A stretch of DNA of 16,918 nucleotides, from positions 15,631 to 32,548 of the forward strand of contig DLBY01000121.1 in the NCBI GenBank assembly GCA_002480345.1. The letters run 5' to 3'. The DNA is from Phycisphaerales bacterium UBA7812. Lineage in GTDB: Bacteria; Planctomycetota; Phycisphaerae; Phycisphaerales; UBA1924. The translations under genes and the position numbers were made by a program. This document shows positions 14,106 through 16,918 of this stretch, one piece after another (the first letter of the stretch is position 1; the number at the start of each line of letters is the position of its first letter). The notes under the pieces are model-generated. The model was not told where the DNA came from. It made no database searches and worked only from the letters and a program-made list of their open reading frames with translations.

Positions 14106-14597
14106 TCAGCCCTCGCCCTGCTGATCGCGGAGCGCCTTCATCGCCGCCCGGGTCTGCTCGAGTTGCTTCTGCAGATACCGGACCCGGAGCTGGCTCTGTG
14201 CCCGGATCACGAGTTCCGTGCGGTCCACGGGCTTGGTGAGAAAGTCGTCGGCGCCCGCATCCACGGCCCGCTCCACATCCGCGACCTGGTTCAAGGCGGT
14301 GATCATGACGATCGGTGTCCGCGCCTCGCCCTCGCGCGAGCGGATCTGCTCGCACACCTGGAACCCGCTCATCCGCGGCATCATGATGTCGAGCAGCACC
14401 AGATCAGGAGAATCGGCATCGAAGATCGCCAGCGCCTCCTCACCGTCCCGCGCCGTCAGTGTCCGGCTCCCGAGCTCGTCGAGATACGCGAGCAGCAGCT
14501 CGATGTTCGCCTCGTTGTCGTCGACGACCAGAATCGTCATCGAGGCGGGGTCGAAGCCCGAGGCGGACTGGTCGGCAGCGGCGGTCGGCTCGGTCAC
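14106..14597 (-). CDS. orphan single-domain response regulator (CheY-like receiver)
   Basis: This 163-aa cytoplasmic signalling protein has the receiver fold from about residue 20 (MTILVVDDNEAN) to 140. The acidic pocket is D26/D27, the phospho-acceptor is D70 in LVLLDIMMPRMSGF, the switch threonine is T100 (MITAL), and the conserved lysine is K122 (FLTKPV). All catalytic residues are present, so phosphorylation is expected. The last 30 residues form a charged helix (YLQKQLEQTRAAMKAL), probably a coiled coil, with no DNA-binding or enzymatic output domain. No histidine kinase gene is adjacent. Start: GTG 14597 has GGGGA seven bases upstream; ATG 14540 would start directly at the domain, and ATG 14672 would add 25 low-complexity residues. 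Confidence 0.9.
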   Translation of the reverse strand: MTEPTAAADQSASGFDPASMTILVVDDNEANIELLLAYLDELGSRTLTARDGEEALAIFDADSPDLVLLDIMMPRMSGFQVCEQIRSREGEARTPIVMITALNQVADVERAVDAGADDFLTKPVDRTELVIRAQSQLRVRYLQKQLEQTRAAMKALRDQQGEG

Positions 14598-14755
14598 GGT
14601 TCGGTCCCCAATCGGTCTTCCGGTCGCGCGGCGACCCGCGGGCCGGGGCGGATTCCGCGGCGCCAAAGGCATAGTGTACGGCGATTCCGGAAGCGGATCG
14701 CGTCCCGGGACGCGGCGAGGCGTGGCGGGGCAACGAGCACTGGGGCAGCGAGCGG

Positions 14756-15196
14756 GTGGACGCCGAACGAGACATCTCCGGGACCGCATGGGCAGAGGTC
14801 TTCTCGACCCCGACCCTCGAGACGCTCATGAGCGAACTCGACGAGGAGGATCGCGCCGCGTTCGAAGCCGCGGCCGAATCGCTCGCGGAGCGGGAAGGCT
14901 GGTCGAGCCAGCTGACCTGGCTGGGCCTGCCCTGGCGATGGTCCGTGGTCTACACCCGCGAGGGTGAGGCCCCCGCCCTCGCGTACCTGGTGCCCGATCC
15001 CCGCGGCCCGCGGGTCTGCGTGCCCGTCCCCGCCTCGGGCGAGGGGGCCCCGGACCCCGCGAAGATGACCAAGCCCGTGCGCACGGTTCTTGAACGCTCC
15101 GCGATCATTGCCGGCTATATCTGGGCGGACTGGGCCTGCAGCGAATTCGACCCCGTCGCTGCGGAGGGGCTGCTCGCGTCCCGCAGCGGCTCCTGA
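14756..15196 (+). CDS. hypothetical 146-aa cytoplasmic protein
   Basis: No family is recognised. The product has no signal peptide or membrane helix. Residues about 20-48 are an acidic helix (LETLMSELDEEDRAAFEAAA). Residues 54-92 look like beta strands rich in tryptophan (TWLGLPWRWSVVY, ALAYLVP, RVCVPVP). Residues 106-140 are helical (VRTVLERSAIIAGYIWADW). The alternation of strand and helix, and codon bias like the neighbours (G/C at third positions), support a real gene. The start is uncertain: GTG 14756 is the longest, with no clear ribosome site, and ATG 14828 (residue 25) is an alternative. It is divergent from the response regulator, about 160 bases apart. Confidence 0.72.
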   Translation: MDAERDISGTAWAEVFSTPTLETLMSELDEEDRAAFEAAAESLAEREGWSSQLTWLGLPWRWSVVYTREGEAPALAYLVPDPRGPRVCVPVPASGEGAPDPAKMTKPVRTVLERSAIIAGYIWADWACSEFDPVAAEGLLASRSGS

Positions 15197-15331
15197 TCCG
15201 CCTGCGCGGCGCGCGTTGACCGGTTCTCGGGCGATGAGCCGCCTTCCCGCTCGGGTTGGTGGAGTGCCGAGCCCCGTGGTGCCGATGGGAACCGCTCGGA
15301 GTGGGTTCGTCCCGCTCCCGGAGGACCTTGC

Positions 15332-16918
15332 ATGCAGAGAGACCGCGTTGCGTCACACCGAATCCGCCCGCTGCGTTCGTTCGCATCGGCAGCGACGGAC
15401 GGTCCCAAGCCCCTTTCCGGGCTGCTGTTCGGGCTGCTCGCGATCGCGGCGTTCGCGGTGCCCGCGCTGGGGCAATCGCTCGCGGATCGCATCGACGGCG
15501 CGATCCACGCGAAGCGTTCGCTCGCGTCCGCGACGATCGGCGTGCATGTCCGGGATGCCGGAACCGGGGATGTTCTTTACAGCAAGAACGGGGCGACCCC
15601 CCTGATCCCCGCGTCCAACCAGAAACTGCTCACCACCGGCGCCGCGTTGCTGGTGCTCGGGCCCGACATGATCTTCGAGACCCGCTTCGGCTGGGACGCC
15701 GACCGCGTCGTCGTGATCGGGGACGGCGATCCGGGTCTGGGCGATCCCGCCCTCCTCGATCTGAGCACCCCGCCCCAATCCGTTGACGGGATGCTCGACA
15801 CGCTGGCTGACGCGCTCGCGTCCGCGGCCCCGGCGAGCGCCGTCGGGACCGCGTCGGCGATCGTCATCGACGACCGGATCTTCGAATCCGAGCGGGTGCA
15901 CCCCTCGTGGCCGACCGACCAGCTCAACCGCTGGTACTGCGCCGAGGTGTCGGGCGTGAACTTCCACACCAACTGCCTGAGCTTTTATTTCGACGCGAGC
16001 CGGGACTCGGGCACGCGCCCGGGAGAGACGCCTCTGCTGCGTCTCCAGCCCCTCGTCGCGCGCGTGGGCGACTGGCTCACGATCGACAACAAGGGCGAGG
16101 TGATCAAGGACGGGCGGCACACGGTGTGGGTCGCGCGGGCCGCGGGCGCGCGCCCCGCGAACGACTTCACGGTCTTCGGGAATGTCCGCCTGGGCGGCGC
16201 GTCGATGGTCGATGTCGCGGTGCACGATCCGGGCCTGTTCCTGGGCAACCTGCTCGCGGAGCGGCTCTCGACGCGGGGTGTGCGCACCGCGTCGGATCCG
16301 ACGGGGCTCGCGACGGTCGTCAAGGCGGCGCCGAACGAGTCGTTCATAGCGTTCGCACCGGCGGCGGTCGTGCGCACCGCGATGGTCGATGTTCTGCGCC
16401 GCGCGAACACCAACAGCCAGAATCTCTACACCGAGGCGCTGCTCAAGCGCGTCGGGCACGAACTCACCAACGAGCCCGGGTCGTGGCAGAACGGGTCGTC
16501 GGTCGTCCGGATGCTGCTCGCTGAGCACCTGGGGCCCGGGCACGCGATGCAAACGGTGATCGAGGACGGGTCGGGCATGAGCCGGGGCAACCGCGTCGCG
16601 CCCGAGACCATGACCGAATGGCTCGGGTTCCTGGTGCGTCAGCGCGGGGTCGGCCCGGCGCTGCTCGCCTCGCTCCCCGAGCCTGGAGAGGGGACCCTGC
16701 GCCGACGCTTCCGCGGCGATGAGCACAGAAACGAGATCCGCGCCAAGTCGGGCACGATCAACGGCGTCCGCTGCCTGTCGGGTGTCGTGCGCACGGTTGA
16801 CGGTTCCCAGGCGCTCGCCTTCAGCGTGCTGATCAACGACATCGAGCACGGCTCGCAGATCCGCGAAGCGCTCGACCTCCACGAAGAAATCGTCAACGCG
16901 ATCGACGAGTGGCTCCCC
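15332..16918 (+). CDS. dacB: D-alanyl-D-alanine carboxypeptidase/endopeptidase, PBP4 (DacB) family, 3' end off the right edge
   Basis: This is a periplasmic serine peptidase of family S13 that trims or cuts peptidoglycan cross-links. A total of 529 codons are visible without a stop. The three penicillin-binding motifs are present: S95-N-Q-K98 (PASNQKLLTTGAAL) with the nucleophile serine, S362-Q-N364 in NTNSQNLYTEALLK, and K472-S-G474 (RAKSGTINGVRCLSG). DGSGMSRGNRV, typical of the family, precedes the last motif. The N-terminus is long and basic, with a hydrophobic export segment about 29-47 (ending PALGQ). The ATG has GGAGG seven bases upstream. The final visible residues (IVNAIDEWLP) resemble the family's C-terminus, so little is probably missing. 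It shows that peptidoglycan processing exists in this organism. Confidence 0.95.
   Translation, partial: MQRDRVASHRIRPLRSFASAATDGPKPLSGLLFGLLAIAAFAVPALGQSLADRIDGAIHAKRSLASATIGVHVRDAGTGDVLYSKNGATPLIPASNQKLLTTGAALLVLGPDMIFETRFGWDADRVVVIGDGDPGLGDPALLDLSTPPQSVDGMLDTLADALASAAPASAVGTASAIVIDDRIFESERVHPSWPTDQLNRWYCAEVSGVNFHTNCLSFYFDASRDSGTRPGETPLLRLQPLVARVGDWLTIDNKGEVIKDGRHTVWVARAAGARPANDFTVFGNVRLGGASMVDVAVHDPGLFLGNLLAERLSTRGVRTASDPTGLATVVKAAPNESFIAFAPAAVVRTAMVDVLRRANTNSQNLYTEALLKRVGHELTNEPGSWQNGSSVVRMLLAEHLGPGHAMQTVIEDGSGMSRGNRVAPETMTEWLGFLVRQRGVGPALLASLPEPGEGTLRRRFRGDEHRNEIRAKSGTINGVRCLSGVVRTVDGSQALAFSVLINDIEHGSQIREALDLHEEIVNAIDEWLP

Noticed and set aside
13333..14355. 340-codon minus-strand open frame overlapping the receiver gene and the small membrane protein gene
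   Set aside because: It is in a different frame from the receiver gene, has Arg-rich composition and no domain, so it is a shadow.
15216..15221. TTGACC as a -35 box for the carboxypeptidase gene
   Set aside because: No acceptable -10 box occurs 16-18 bases downstream; the positions there are GC-only.
15353..16882. 509-codon minus-strand open frame opposite the carboxypeptidase gene
   Set aside because: The plus strand shows all three penicillin-binding motifs and a ribosome site; the minus frame shows none.

Overview
The window is high-GC bacterial DNA and most likely comes from a Phycisphaerae-type planctomycete (Planctomycetota). The main reason is that two secreted proteins (7016-10867 and 11139-12494) end in a paired, dockerin-like sorting tail that finishes in 'AGC' plus one or two residues, the 'GC-type dockerin' style I know from that group. 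Abundant multiheme cytochromes and large beta-propeller exoproteins fit the same picture. The lineage is an inference. Thirteen genes are supported, two of them cut by the window edges, and they cover nearly all of the sequence.

Left part, 1-5778: a c-type cytochrome neighbourhood. On the minus strand an NHL-propeller lipoprotein (551-1792, with a good -10/-35 promoter) overlaps by four bases a multiheme cytochrome c (5 hemes visible, TTG start, strong ribosome binding site) that runs off the left edge. Upstream of that unit, and separated by a terminator hairpin, is a tetraheme cytochrome (2057-2665). It is divergent from a hexaheme cytochrome (2972-3826), and the two look like paralogues. 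On the plus strand there follow an exported, C-terminally membrane-anchored beta-rich protein (3965-5017) and, overlapping it by four bases, a CcmC-type heme-handling membrane protein (5014-5778). Together these look like a local set for making and using periplasmic or cell-surface multiheme cytochromes. The electron donor and acceptor cannot be read from this window.

Middle part, 5779-12494: a NhaR-type LysR regulator (5999-6940) with GGGCCC-centred palindromes around its promoter and start, then two large secreted proteins on the minus strand. The first (1283 aa) is a mosaic of a pre-peptidase-like N-terminal region, a beta-propeller, tandem cysteine-rich beta domains and a GC-type dockerin. 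The second (451 aa) is a propeller of repeated W-D/N-G units with the same kind of tail. Each has a hairpin terminator with a U-tract. The first also has two perfect back-to-back stem-loops in its leader.

Right part, 12631-16918: housekeeping and unknown genes. These are tsaE (tRNA t6A synthesis ATPase) with a C-terminal extension, a small one-membrane-segment protein of unknown function, an orphan single-domain response regulator on the minus strand, a 146-aa unknown protein, and a DacB/PBP4-type D-alanyl-D-alanine carboxypeptidase that runs off the right edge. I saw no tRNA, rRNA, insertion sequence, CRISPR array or phage gene.
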